From the NCBI GenBank assembly GCA_020721225.1, contig DYNE01000010.1, forward strand, positions 1-64,000: DNA of 64,000 nucleotides, given 5' to 3'. The translations under genes were made by a program, and so were the position numbers. How positions within the stretch are numbered: the first letter of the stretch is position 1; each line of letters opens with the position of its first letter. The DNA is from Pelodictyon luteolum. Lineage in GTDB: Bacteria > Bacteroidota > Chlorobiia > Chlorobiales > Chlorobiaceae. Positions 46,206 through 55,013 of this stretch are shown here, piece by piece. The notes beneath the pieces were generated by a model, which saw only the letters and a list, made by a program, of their open reading frames with translations, was not told the origin of the DNA and did not search any database.

Positions 46206-46824
46206 CTACTCCTCCGCTGCCGCCACCGGTTCCAGATCCCTGACGCCTTCCCTGCAATGCAACTTTCTGATTAAGCCGTTCGAGAGCATTACCAATATTG
46301 TCCTGACGCTGCTGCTGCCTTGCCGCAGAGCTTTTACTCTCTACTGACTTCCTGAGTTTGTCAAAAGCCTTATTGAGATCATCCCGCTCAGTCCTGCTGA
46401 CCGGCGGCTTCGGCTCACTTTTTACCAAAGGTTTCTGCACCTCTTTTTCTGCCGGTTTTTTCTGCTCGATCTTCTCAGGAACTGTTTTTTTTACCGGTTG
46501 GCTCTCGGGTACCGGCACAACAGGGTCTGGCTCATTTCTCCGGGTCGTCTCCGACTCTTCCGGCAATGCTTCCGAAAATAATGGCTCGGTTTTTTTCTCT
46601 GTATCACTGCCCTGCTCTTCTCTGGATCCCGGCAACGATAAACCGCCTGGGCCAGGAAGTGAAACAAGACTTACATTTACGATTGTCGGCTGTTTTTTTT
46701 CCGCCCCCCAATAGTACTGGTAGAGCATTGCCGAAAAAAGAACAAACAGGTGAATACCTGCGTTTATAACGAGCCAAAACGTAAACTTTTTCCGTTCAAT
46801 CTGTAGTTCCTGAGTTCTCTTCAT
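46165..46824 (-). CDS. tolA: TolA N-terminal part (ends early at a poly-G tract)
   Basis: This 219-aa frame has a cytoplasmic basic start and one transmembrane helix (about residues 14-38). A long Lys/Glu/Pro-rich extended region follows, then a helical Gln/Arg segment and a Gly-rich end. This is the membrane anchor and periplasmic spacer of TolA, the energy transducer between TolQR and TolB-Pal. It lacks the C-terminal domain, which lies in another frame just downstream. It stops at TGA (46165-46167), 6 nt after the poly-G tract. Either a functional frameshift or a disrupted gene. Confidence 0.75.
   Translation of the reverse strand: MKRTQELQIERKKFTFWLVINAGIHLFVLFSAMLYQYYWGAEKKQPTIVNVSLVSLPGPGGLSLPGSREEQGSDTEKKTEPLFSEALPEESETTRRNEPDPVVPVPESQPVKKTVPEKIEQKKPAEKEVQKPLVKSEPKPPVSRTERDDLNKAFDKLRKSVESKSSAARQQQRQDNIGNALERLNQKVALQGRRQGSGTGGGSGGVGASVGSGRGGGNR
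46174..46182 (-). repeat. Homopolymer tract G9 in tolA
   Basis: Nine consecutive G on the coding strand cause the tolA frame to end early. Such tracts are prone to slipped-strand changes and to base-calling errors. Removing one G or adding two restores an open tolA. Confidence 0.9.
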
Positions 46825-46832
46825 TCTCGGGC

Positions 46833-47255
46833 CTACCTCTCTCGATCTGTTCGAACCGGAGCCGGTTCGGTCACCATGCCTATTTTTTCTATCCCCGCCT
46901 CCCTTATCTGAGACATCACATCCATAACAAGACCATAAGGAAGCGACTTGTCAGCTTTCAGGTAAACCTCTCTGGTCTGACGCACATCGAGAATGCCAGG
47001 CAAACGGTCTCGAACCTCATCAGCATCAAGTTGGTACTGATTGATAAAAACCTTACGGTTCCCGTCGATACTGATGATGAGGGCTTTTGCATCGATATCC
47101 ATTTTTTCGTGCGTGGTCTGCGGCGTATCGACTTTCACTCCATGGGTCATCATCGGAGCGGTCACCATAAAAATGATAAGCAGCACAAGCATGACATCGA
47201 CAAACGGCGTCACATTGATTTCGCTCATCAGCCCTTTTTTACCGGAAGTCATCAT
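46833..47255 (-). CDS. tolR: TolR/ExbD-family protein
   Basis: This 140-aa protein has one N-terminal transmembrane helix with the functional Asp (NVTPFVDVMLVLLIIFMV) and a periplasmic domain. It is a proton-channel partner of TolQ and drives TolA. Size and position (4-bp overlap with tolQ, followed 8 nt later by tolA) are standard. ExbD for TonB would look alike, but the linkage to tolAB-pal settles TolR. Confidence 0.93.
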   Translation of the reverse strand: MMTSGKKGLMSEINVTPFVDVMLVLLIIFMVTAPMMTHGVKVDTPQTTHEKMDIDAKALIISIDGNRKVFINQYQLDADEVRDRLPGILDVRQTREVYLKADKSLPYGLVMDVMSQIREAGIEKIGMVTEPAPVRTDRER

Positions 47256-47929
47256 ACGTTCCCTGCTTTATCTGTTTTTTCAAAACAGGCGGCAGCAAAG
47301 TCGCTTGAAAAATCATCGAGATCGCGCTCGATGCCCCCAATCTGCTGCGTAAGATAATTGTAACCCATAACGGCGGGAATCGCCGCAGCAAGCCCGGCTG
47401 CCGTTGCGACAAGCGCTTCTGAAATACCTGGAGCGACTGCAGCAAGAGATGCCGACTGCGTCAATCCGATATTGTGGAAAGCATTCATGATTCCCCATAC
47501 GGTACCGAAAAGACCGATAAAAGGTGCTGTATTTCCAACCGTGGCAAGAAAAGGCACAAGATGCGCCAAACGCTTGCTTTCAGCATTCGCCTCTCTTTTA
47601 ATAGCACGAGTGATGCGATCTTCTCTGTTACGGCTCTCTTCCGGTTTTCCAGGAGCACGGTACTCAAGATACCCTGAACGAAATACCCTGGCAAGAGAGG
47701 CGTTGCGGTATTTCTCACTTTCCGCAAAAACCCTGTCAAGATTGGATACCTCAAAAAAACAATCGAGGAACTCTCTCGATTCATGCATGGATTTCCTTAC
47801 AGTGATGAACTTGTATGCAATGATCGTCCACGAAAGCACTGAAAAAGAGAGCAGAAGAACAAGTACCAGAAGAACGACCGGTCCTGCATCCGAAACAAGT
47901 GAAAAAAGTCCAAATTGAGAATCAGTCAT
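47252..47929 (-). CDS. tolQ: TolQ/MotA-ExbB family proton channel
   Basis: This 225-aa inner-membrane protein has three transmembrane helices (about residues 15-40, 130-160 and 170-195) and the conserved segment ATVGNTAPFIGLFGTVWGIMNAF. It conducts protons with TolR to energise TolA for outer-membrane constriction at division. It is preceded by the large membrane kinase-like gene with a 23-nt gap, so both may be on one mRNA. Confidence 0.94.
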   Translation of the reverse strand: MTDSQFGLFSLVSDAGPVVLLVLVLLLSFSVLSWTIIAYKFITVRKSMHESREFLDCFFEVSNLDRVFAESEKYRNASLARVFRSGYLEYRAPGKPEESRNREDRITRAIKREANAESKRLAHLVPFLATVGNTAPFIGLFGTVWGIMNAFHNIGLTQSASLAAVAPGISEALVATAAGLAAAIPAVMGYNYLTQQIGGIERDLDDFSSDFAAACFEKTDKAGNV

Positions 47930-47952
47930 ATCGTTTATAAAATGAAAAAGGT

Positions 47953-49530
47953 TTAAAAAATCTTGAAGTTTTCAATAACGACATATGCAAGAGCGGAACC
48001 TGAAAGTGCGCAGAGGGTGTTAACCAGATCGTTGTTCACAAACGCGACGCCCTTAAGCAGACGGTTCTCGACCAGCGACCCGTCTTCTGCCAAACTGTGC
48101 GTTCTTTCGGTTACTTTCTCACGTATGGGATCGTAGTACTGAGCCTGAACGGTAGCACCGAAAAAACTGTCAACAAGACTTGCAACAAGGCCGGATACCC
48201 CGATCAGCAGCATGGATTGCACCACGCCAAACTCATACAGCCATCCATTGCTGACGAGAAGCGCACTCGCGCAGATAAACAAAGAGCCTATAAACGCTCC
48301 TGAAGTGCCGGGCACCGACACCCCGCCGGAGGTTCCAACAGGTACTTCCCTGAAAGACGTAACAAGCCAGGCCTTCGGATTGGGCCACATGGTACCAATT
48401 TCAGTAGCCCAGGTATCTGCCTGTACAGCCGCAAGTGTACCCAGATAGGCAAAAAACACGGCAGGATCTCCGGTAAGAGAAAAAATTATCATGAGAATCC
48501 AGGCAATGCCTCCATTTGCATACACCTGTCCAGAATCTCTCTGTGAACCTTTTTCAAAAACCAGATCAAATTTAGCTTTTCTTTTTTTGCCTAACTTCGA
48601 AAGCACCGACGAAAGAAGATAGAACGTCAACATCGGAACCGTCCATGTAATTCCTCCGAAACCAAAAATCGTGGTACCGAGCAGAAAGGTGGCCGTCGCG
48701 CCGCTGTTATTAAGAAATTTCACCTTGACAGAAAAAATCGCAAGGAACAGGGCAAAAGCACCGCCGATCAGAAAACTCTCGAGCTGAACGGTATGATTCA
48801 TCTCAAGAACATAGAGAACATAGGCAATCGAAAAGGGAATGAAGAAGTTGTCCAGGCCATAGGAAAGCAGTGCCTCGACAGCTGTTACAACAAGAGCGAG
48901 AAGGAGGGCGAAAAGAACGAGAATCCAGAATGGTCTCGATGCGAGTGCGCCGGATATTTCTGCACTGAAAAGAGAAAAACAGACAAGAAAAAGCAAAAAG
49001 GAAATAACGAACATGGTTGCCGACCCCTCGATCGTTTTCGGACTTTCCGTCAGATGCTCTATGTGACGCCGGCCAACACTGCTGCCGACAAGCGCCGCGA
49101 ACGAGTCACCAACACCCATTACAAGCATCGCCGTCTGCAGAATCCACTTGTGATCACTCCACAGCAGCAGACAGAGCAGAATAAACGCTAACGGAAAAAG
49201 CATCGAACCGTAACTGTTCACCTTCAGGCCCCCCTCCTGCTCAACGGTTTCAGTGTGCAGGGAGCGTAGCCACCCTCCGAAAACATTCGCGCCGTTAAGC
49301 AGAAGAAAAAACAGAGCGGCAAGCACCGGATAGAAGTTCGACTCGAAATAATCCGGTACAAAAAAAACGACTATGCCCATCCCGAGGTGGATGATCTTTC
49401 GAACAACGACGGTACTGACTCCGAAGCTTCTGATGAGCAACTCTCCAAGCAGAATAACCGACACCAGAAGTGAGATTGTCATGAAAAAGGCTGGAAGGTC
49501 CTGTGAAAACGGTGCTTGTAGATTCAGCAT
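47953..49530 (-). CDS. Fused phytol-kinase-like (VTE5/SEC59) and DUF92 (VTE6-like) membrane protein
   Basis: This 525-aa protein with about 13 hydrophobic helices has two homologous parts. The first, about residues 15-240, has the CTP-dependent lipid kinase pattern: R44-K45-x-x-H48, G141-D142-SFAALVG and K165-x-x-E168-G169-S. This is like phytol and dolichol kinases. The second, about residues 255-525, is a DUF92 domain (NNSGATATFLLGT, ADTWATEIGT and VSVPGTSGA motifs), the family of plant VTE6, a phytyl-phosphate kinase. It could convert phytol, farnesol or another isoprenol to the diphosphate in two steps. The assignment is by motif reading. Confidence 0.75.
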   Translation of the reverse strand: MLNLQAPFSQDLPAFFMTISLLVSVILLGELLIRSFGVSTVVVRKIIHLGMGIVVFFVPDYFESNFYPVLAALFFLLLNGANVFGGWLRSLHTETVEQEGGLKVNSYGSMLFPLAFILLCLLLWSDHKWILQTAMLVMGVGDSFAALVGSSVGRRHIEHLTESPKTIEGSATMFVISFLLFLVCFSLFSAEISGALASRPFWILVLFALLLALVVTAVEALLSYGLDNFFIPFSIAYVLYVLEMNHTVQLESFLIGGAFALFLAIFSVKVKFLNNSGATATFLLGTTIFGFGGITWTVPMLTFYLLSSVLSKLGKKRKAKFDLVFEKGSQRDSGQVYANGGIAWILMIIFSLTGDPAVFFAYLGTLAAVQADTWATEIGTMWPNPKAWLVTSFREVPVGTSGGVSVPGTSGAFIGSLFICASALLVSNGWLYEFGVVQSMLLIGVSGLVASLVDSFFGATVQAQYYDPIREKVTERTHSLAEDGSLVENRLLKGVAFVNNDLVNTLCALSGSALAYVVIENFKIF

Positions 49531-50043
49531 GGCACTTGTTTGTTTTCGTTACGGAAATGTCCGGTCGAGGAACGATTACCGGCTTGCCGGCATTTACCGG
49601 TTACTTACACTAACAAATTATAAGAAAATCTTAAGGAGCTTTTTGCATTTTTAGTACTTGCAATAACAAAAGGTAAGATGTAAATTAGTGCCGATTTTCT
49701 TTTATTTTTTATATGCAATTTTATTGCAGCCGAAAAAACCTGTAGTGACCGAGTAAATGCCTGAAACCGGAACACATAGCTCCTGCATAACATGCTCTCC
49801 CGCTGAAACGAGATCACGGATCTCTTTCCAAAACAGCGGCAACGCAGGTTACCTCTCCGATGTCCTCAGCATCACGATCGGAATCGAAGTATCTGTACTA
49901 CCTGTACAGGTCATTATTTCTGTACTCTGAACAGAAAGCCGATCCCAAGTCCATTTTTCCTCTTGACTGACAACACATCTGATGGCTTCGGGAACGGCAG
50001 TTCCGGAGTAGTTTTGTTTGTTAATCGTCAACATATTGCACCA
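49531..50043. other. Intergenic region with several palindromes, upstream of ilvD
   Basis: This is a divergent promoter region of about 510 nt without a credible gene. It contains TGCAAT-TTT-ATTGCA (49714-49728) and ACCTGTACAGGT (49900-49911). The direct repeat TCTGTACT occurs at 49892-49899 and 49919-49926. The open frame that extends ilvD upstream to 49963 is not supported. No T-box or branched-chain leader peptide was found. Confidence 0.5.
49892..49926 (+). promoter_or_regulatory. Candidate operator cluster upstream of ilvD
   Basis: A perfect 12-bp palindrome ACCTGTACAGGT lies between two copies of TCTGTACT spaced 27 nt apart. It is 118 nt or more before the ilvD ATG. A dimeric regulator of the operon could bind here; no family is assigned. 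Confidence 0.35.
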
Positions 50044-51741
50044 ATGAGATCTGATACGGTAAAAACAGGATTTGAAAAAGCCCCGCACCGCAGCCTTCTG
50101 AAGGCTACCGGAGCTATCGCATCCAACAATGATTTCAGAAAGCCCTTCATCGGCATCTGCAACTCATTCAATGAGCTTATACCCGGCCACGCCCACCTTC
50201 AGGAACTGGGAAGAATCGCAAAAGAGGAGGTCCGCAAGGCAGGAGGCGTTCCTTTCGAATTCAATACCATCGGCGTTTGCGACGGTATAGCCATGGGGCA
50301 TATCGGTATGCGCTACTCTCTTGCAAGCCGCGAGCTCATTGCCGACAGTGTTGAAACCGTTGCAGAGGCGCATCGTCTTGACGGCCTGGTCTGCATACCC
50401 AACTGCGACAAGATCACCCCCGGCATGATGATGGCAGCACTGCGTATCAACATACCTGTTATTTTCGTTTCGGGCGGTCCGATGAAGGCCGGATGTACCC
50501 CTTCGGGAAAAACCGTCGACCTGATCTCGGTTTTCGAGGCCGTCGGACAGTGCAGTACCGGAGAGATCACGGAATCCGAGCTTGAGACCATCCAGGACAG
50601 CGCCTGCCCCGGATGCGGATCCTGTTCCGGCATGTTTACAGCCAATTCGATGAACTGCCTCTCGGAAGCTCTCGGCATAGCGCTTCCCGGTAACGGAACG
50701 ATTCTTGCAATCGACCCGAGACGTAACGAACTGGTCCGGGAAGCCTCGCGAAAAATTGTCGATCTGGTCAACAACGACATACGGCCTAGGGACATCATAA
50801 CCAGAAAATCCCTGCTCAACGCCTTTGCCCTTGATTTTGCCATGGGTGGCAGCACCAATACGATCCTGCACACCCTGGCCATCGCCAATGAAGCGGAACT
50901 GGATTTCGACTTCTCGGAGCTCAATGCCCTTTCGGCTAAAACGCCGTATATATGCAAAGTCAGTCCGGCCACCATGGATGTCCACATCGAGGATGTCGAT
51001 CGTGCCGGCGGCATTTCAGCCATACTGAAAGAACTCAGCCGTATCGACGGCCTCCTCGACCTTTCTGCACCGACCGTTACCGGAAAAACACTCGGAGAGA
51101 ATATTGCCGGCGCGGAAGTGCTTGACAGGAACGTCATCAGAAGCGTCGAAGACCCATACTCCGCTACGGGCGGTCTGGCAGTTCTTTACGGAAATCTGGC
51201 CCCGCAGGGTGCCGTCATCAAAACCGGCGCCGTCAGCCCAGAAATGATGACCCATACCGGACCGGCAAAAGTTTACGACTCGCAGGATGAAGCGATCAAA
51301 GGCATCATGGACGGCGATATCTGCGCCGGAGATGTGGTGGTTATCCGATATGAGGGACCGAAAGGCGGACCGGGAATGCCTGAAATGCTCTCCCCTACCA
51401 GCGCAATCATGGGGCGCGGCCTCGGCGGTTCTGTCGCACTCATTACCGACGGCCGGTTTTCCGGTGGATCGAGGGGAGCATGCATCGGCCACGTCTCGCC
51501 GGAAGCTGCCGAAAAAGGACCGATCGCCGCGCTGGAAAACGGCGACATGATCACCATCGACATCCCGAACCGCGCAATCAGTGTCGATCTTCCGGAAACA
51601 GTCATTGCCGGACGTCTTGCCGCGCTCAAGCCTTTCGAGCCAAAAATCAAAAAAGGCTACCTTGCGCGTTACGCACAACTTGTCACCTCGGCAAATACCG
51701 GGGCGATCATGAAAAACCCTGCTTACTGTGAATCAAAATAA
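50044..51741 (+). CDS. ilvD: Dihydroxy-acid dehydratase
   Basis: This 565-aa Fe-S enzyme dehydrates 2,3-dihydroxy-isovalerate and 2,3-dihydroxy-3-methylvalerate to the 2-oxo acids of valine/leucine and isoleucine. The cluster cysteines are visible in [11 protein letters not shown] and in [18 protein letters not shown]. Start ATG 50044 ([14 protein letters not shown]) matches the family's N-terminus; the open frame upstream has a leaderless-looking extension. It is the first gene of the branched-chain operon, 7 nt before ilvB. Confidence 0.97.
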   Translation: MRSDTVKTGFEKAPHRSLLKATGAIASNNDFRKPFIGICNSFNELIPGHAHLQELGRIAKEEVRKAGGVPFEFNTIGVCDGIAMGHIGMRYSLASRELIADSVETVAEAHRLDGLVCIPNCDKITPGMMMAALRINIPVIFVSGGPMKAGCTPSGKTVDLISVFEAVGQCSTGEITESELETIQDSACPGCGSCSGMFTANSMNCLSEALGIALPGNGTILAIDPRRNELVREASRKIVDLVNNDIRPRDIITRKSLLNAFALDFAMGGSTNTILHTLAIANEAELDFDFSELNALSAKTPYICKVSPATMDVHIEDVDRAGGISAILKELSRIDGLLDLSAPTVTGKTLGENIAGAEVLDRNVIRSVEDPYSATGGLAVLYGNLAPQGAVIKTGAVSPEMMTHTGPAKVYDSQDEAIKGIMDGDICAGDVVVIRYEGPKGGPGMPEMLSPTSAIMGRGLGGSVALITDGRFSGGSRGACIGHVSPEAAEKGPIAALENGDMITIDIPNRAISVDLPETVIAGRLAALKPFEPKIKKGYLARYAQLVTSANTGAIMKNPAYCESK

Positions 51742-51748
51742 TCAGACT

Positions 51749-53470
51749 ATGCATGCACCAGGAGAGAAACTGAACGGGTCGGAAATATTCTTTGAATGTC
51801 TGCGGCGGGAAAATGTTTCCTATATCTTCGGCTATCCCGGCGGAGCGCTTCTGAAGGTCTATGAAACCCTCTATGATATCAAGGACATCAAGCATATCCT
51901 TGTCCGCCACGAACAGGGAGCCACCCATATGGCCGAAGGCTACGCACGCGCAACCGGCAAACCGGGAGTCGTACTCGTAACCTCAGGACCGGGAGCGACC
52001 AATACCGTTACCGGTATTACCAATGCCTATATGGACTCCTCGCCGATGGTGATCTTCACCGGACAGGTACCCAGTTCGCTGATCGGCAACGATGCCTTTC
52101 AGGAAGCGGACATCGTCGGCATCACGCGTCCTATAACCAAGCACAATTTTCTGGTCAAGGATGTCAGGGAACTTGCCTTAACCATCCGCAAGGCCTTCTA
52201 TCTCGCGACAAATGGCCGGCCGGGACCGGTACTTGTCGATATGCCTAAAGATGTGCTGAATGCCGTGTGCACGTTCGAGTGGCCCGAAACCGTTGAAATC
52301 AGGGGATTCAAACCCACGGTCAAATGCCACCAGAATCAGGTTGAAAAAGCGGCGCACCTTATTGCCAGGTCGAAAAAACCGCTTTTGTACATAGGCGGCG
52401 GAGTTATCAGCTCCGATGCATCGGAAGAACTGAAGCGGCTTGCCATCGAGCAGAACATCCCTGTCACCATGACCCTGCAGGGGCTGGGCGCCTTTCCAGG
52501 CGATCACCCGCTCTCCATGGGCATGCTCGGCATGCACGGCACGTTCTGGGCGAATCAGGCCGTCAACAACTGCGACCTGCTGATTGCAGTCGGCGCACGT
52601 TTCGACGACCGCGTTACCGGTAAAACCGATACTTTTGCCACACAGGCTTACAAGATTCACAACGATATCGACCCTACCAACGTCGACAAAAACGTCAAGG
52701 TCGACCTGCCGGTTGTCGGTGATGCAAAGCATTTTCTGGCCGCGATTCTCAAAGAGATGCCCGAGGAGAAAACGGACCGTTCCGAATGGCTTGCCGACAT
52801 ACGCGCATGGCAGAAGCAGTGCCCGCTGACATACACCAATGAGAGCGATTCGCTGAAAACCGAATACGTAATCGACGAGGTCTGCAGGCAGACAGGCGGA
52901 GACGCTGTCGTTACAACCGACGTCGGCCAGCACCAGATGTGGACATCGCAATACTACCGGTTCAGAAAACCGCGCTCGATCATAACCAGCGGAGGACTCG
53001 GCACCATGGGTTACGGCCTTCCTGCGGCAATCGGAGCGGCGTTCGGCGTCACCGATCGCCCGGTCGTGCTCTTCTGCGGAGACGGCGGATTCATGATGAA
53101 CGTCCAGGAGCTTGTTACGGCCGTGTACTATAAAATACCGGTCAAGATCTTCCTTCTCAACAACAGTTTTCTCGGCATGGTCCGCCAGTGGCAGGAGCTC
53201 TTCCATCAGGAAAAATACTCCTTCACCGATCTTGGCGACAGCAATCCGGACTTCGTTAAGGTTGCCGAAGCGTTCGGATGCCGGGCGATGCGGGCTGAAA
53301 ACCCGGATGAGGCTAAAAAAGCCATCAGCGAAGCCCTTGCGTGGAATGAAGGCCCGGTATTCGTAGAGTTCAAGGTTATCAAAAAAGATATGGTTTTCCC
53401 GATGGTCCCGGCAGGCGCCTCGATTTCCGACATGCTGCTCGACAGGTTAAACCCGAAAACAATGGTTTGA
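51749..53470 (+). CDS. ilvB: Acetolactate synthase, large (catalytic) subunit
   Basis: This 573-aa ThDP enzyme condenses pyruvate with pyruvate or 2-oxobutyrate. The catalytic Glu is in RHEQGATHMAEGYARATG, and the ThDP-binding motif GDGGFMMNVQEL is near the C-terminus with an FAD-associated central domain between. ATG 51749 is preferred; an in-frame GTG at 51728 would overlap ilvD. The length fits IlvB/IlvI. It is coupled to ilvN. Confidence 0.96.
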   Translation: MHAPGEKLNGSEIFFECLRRENVSYIFGYPGGALLKVYETLYDIKDIKHILVRHEQGATHMAEGYARATGKPGVVLVTSGPGATNTVTGITNAYMDSSPMVIFTGQVPSSLIGNDAFQEADIVGITRPITKHNFLVKDVRELALTIRKAFYLATNGRPGPVLVDMPKDVLNAVCTFEWPETVEIRGFKPTVKCHQNQVEKAAHLIARSKKPLLYIGGGVISSDASEELKRLAIEQNIPVTMTLQGLGAFPGDHPLSMGMLGMHGTFWANQAVNNCDLLIAVGARFDDRVTGKTDTFATQAYKIHNDIDPTNVDKNVKVDLPVVGDAKHFLAAILKEMPEEKTDRSEWLADIRAWQKQCPLTYTNESDSLKTEYVIDEVCRQTGGDAVVTTDVGQHQMWTSQYYRFRKPRSIITSGGLGTMGYGLPAAIGAAFGVTDRPVVLFCGDGGFMMNVQELVTAVYYKIPVKIFLLNNSFLGMVRQWQELFHQEKYSFTDLGDSNPDFVKVAEAFGCRAMRAENPDEAKKAISEALAWNEGPVFVEFKVIKKDMVFPMVPAGASISDMLLDRLNPKTMV

Positions 53471-53481
53471 AAATTGTACCC

Positions 53482-53961
53482 ATGAAACACATTATATCCG
53501 TACTGGTCGAAAACAAGTTCGGCACCCTTAACCGGGTTGCCTCCATGTTCAGCGCCCGAGGTTTCAATCTGGCAAGTATCTCAATCGGCGAGACAGAAGA
53601 CCCGGAAATCTCGCGCATGACTATCGTCACCCGTGGTGACGACCAGATCATCAGTCAGGTGCTCAAGCAACTGAACCGGTTAATCGATACCATAAAGGTT
53701 ACCGACCTGACAAAACAGCCTCATGTCGAACGGGAGCTGCTGCTGATGACCATGAAACTCAGCAGGACAACGCAGCATGAGATTTTCGAACTGATCAATG
53801 TTTTTAAAGGAAAAGTCGTGGATATAAAACAAAAATCCATTACTATTGAGGTCATCGGTTCTCCGGATAAAATCAATACAACCATTGATATTTTCAGGCC
53901 GTACGGGATCAGGGAACTGGCCCGGTCCGGCGCTGTCGCCATTCACCGGGGTGAATCCTGA
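53482..53961 (+). CDS. ilvN: Acetolactate synthase, small (regulatory) subunit
   Basis: This 159-aa protein has an N-terminal ACT domain (MKHIISVLVENKFGTLNRVASMFSARGFN) and the IlvH-type C-terminal half (GKVVDIKQKSITIEVIGSPDKINTTIDIFRPYGI). It binds valine and feeds back on the large subunit (family knowledge). ATG 53482 is preferred over a TTG at 53467. It is the full-length IlvH/IlvN type rather than the short E. coli IlvM. Confidence 0.95.
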   Translation: MKHIISVLVENKFGTLNRVASMFSARGFNLASISIGETEDPEISRMTIVTRGDDQIISQVLKQLNRLIDTIKVTDLTKQPHVERELLLMTMKLSRTTQHEIFELINVFKGKVVDIKQKSITIEVIGSPDKINTTIDIFRPYGIRELARSGAVAIHRGES

Positions 53962-54003
53962 TCATTATTTTTTACTTACAGTCAATCAAAACATCTTGAA
54001 GAT

Positions 54004-54996
54004 ATGAACGCTTATTATGAGCAGGATGCCGATCTCGGTTATCTGCAGGGAAAAAATATCGCCATACTCGGTTACGGCAGCCAGGGCCATGCACACGCCC
54101 TGAACCTCAAGGAGAGCGGTCTGAACGTCTGCGTGGGCCTGCGCCCCGACAGTTCCTCCTGTGACCGTGCCCGTGAAGCCGGACTGCAGGTCAATACCGT
54201 CGCCGAAGCCGTCAAATGGGCCGATATCGTCATGGTGCTCCTGCCCGATCAGTACCAGAAAGCCATCTACGAAACCGAAATCGCGCCGAACCTGCAACCG
54301 GGAAACACCCTTGCCTTTGCGCACGGCTTCAATATTCACTACAACCAGATCGTTCCGGATAAATCGGTAAACGTCATCATGATCGCCCCGAAAAGCCCTG
54401 GGCACCTGGTACGCCGCACCTACACGCAGGGCAACGGAGTTCCCTGCCTTATCGCCGTTCATCAGGACGCTACCGGCGAAGCCCGCCAGCAGGCGCTTGC
54501 CTGGGCAAAAGGCCTCGGCGGCACCAAAGCCGGCGTTATCGAAACCACGTTCAAAAACGAAACCGAAACCGACCTTTTCGGCGAACAGGCTGTTCTCTGC
54601 GGAGGCTCGGCCGAACTCATCAAAGCCGGATTCGAAACCCTTGTCGAAGCAGGATACCCTGAAGAACTCGCCTACTTCGAATGCATGCATGAGCTGAAAC
54701 TCATCGTCGATCTCTACTATGAAGGCGGCCTCTCAAGAATGAACTTCTCAGTAAGCGATACCGCAGAATACGGCGGCATGACCCGCGGACCGCGCGTTAT
54801 CACCCCCGCAGTGAAAGCCGAAATGAAAAAAATACTCGAAGAGGTTCAGGACGGACGTTTCGCCAAAGAGTTCATCGACGAATGCAACGGCGGTTACAAA
54901 AATCTGAACCGGCTCAGAGCTGAAAACAGCGGTCACGCAATTGAAAAAGTAGGCTCGAAACTGCGCGACATGATGAGCTGGCTGATCAAAAAATAA
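54004..54996 (+). CDS. ilvC: Ketol-acid reductoisomerase (NADP+)
   Basis: This 330-aa class I enzyme isomerises and reduces acetolactate and acetohydroxybutyrate. The Rossmann motif [21 protein letters not shown] is followed by [10 protein letters not shown]; the Arg and Ser residues there indicate NADPH preference. The Mg-binding/catalytic segment includes [14 protein letters not shown] and [16 protein letters not shown]. The stop codon overlaps the next candidate start in TAATG. Confidence 0.97.
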   Translation: MNAYYEQDADLGYLQGKNIAILGYGSQGHAHALNLKESGLNVCVGLRPDSSSCDRAREAGLQVNTVAEAVKWADIVMVLLPDQYQKAIYETEIAPNLQPGNTLAFAHGFNIHYNQIVPDKSVNVIMIAPKSPGHLVRRTYTQGNGVPCLIAVHQDATGEARQQALAWAKGLGGTKAGVIETTFKNETETDLFGEQAVLCGGSAELIKAGFETLVEAGYPEELAYFECMHELKLIVDLYYEGGLSRMNFSVSDTAEYGGMTRGPRVITPAVKAEMKKILEEVQDGRFAKEFIDECNGGYKNLNRLRAENSGHAIEKVGSKLRDMMSWLIKK

Positions 54997-55013
54997 TGCA
55001 CCGGGAACAAAGC

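Noticed and set aside
49531-50043. T-box or leader peptide controlling the ilv operon
   Set aside because: No T-box core, no run of Ile/Leu/Val codons in a short frame followed by alternative hairpins.
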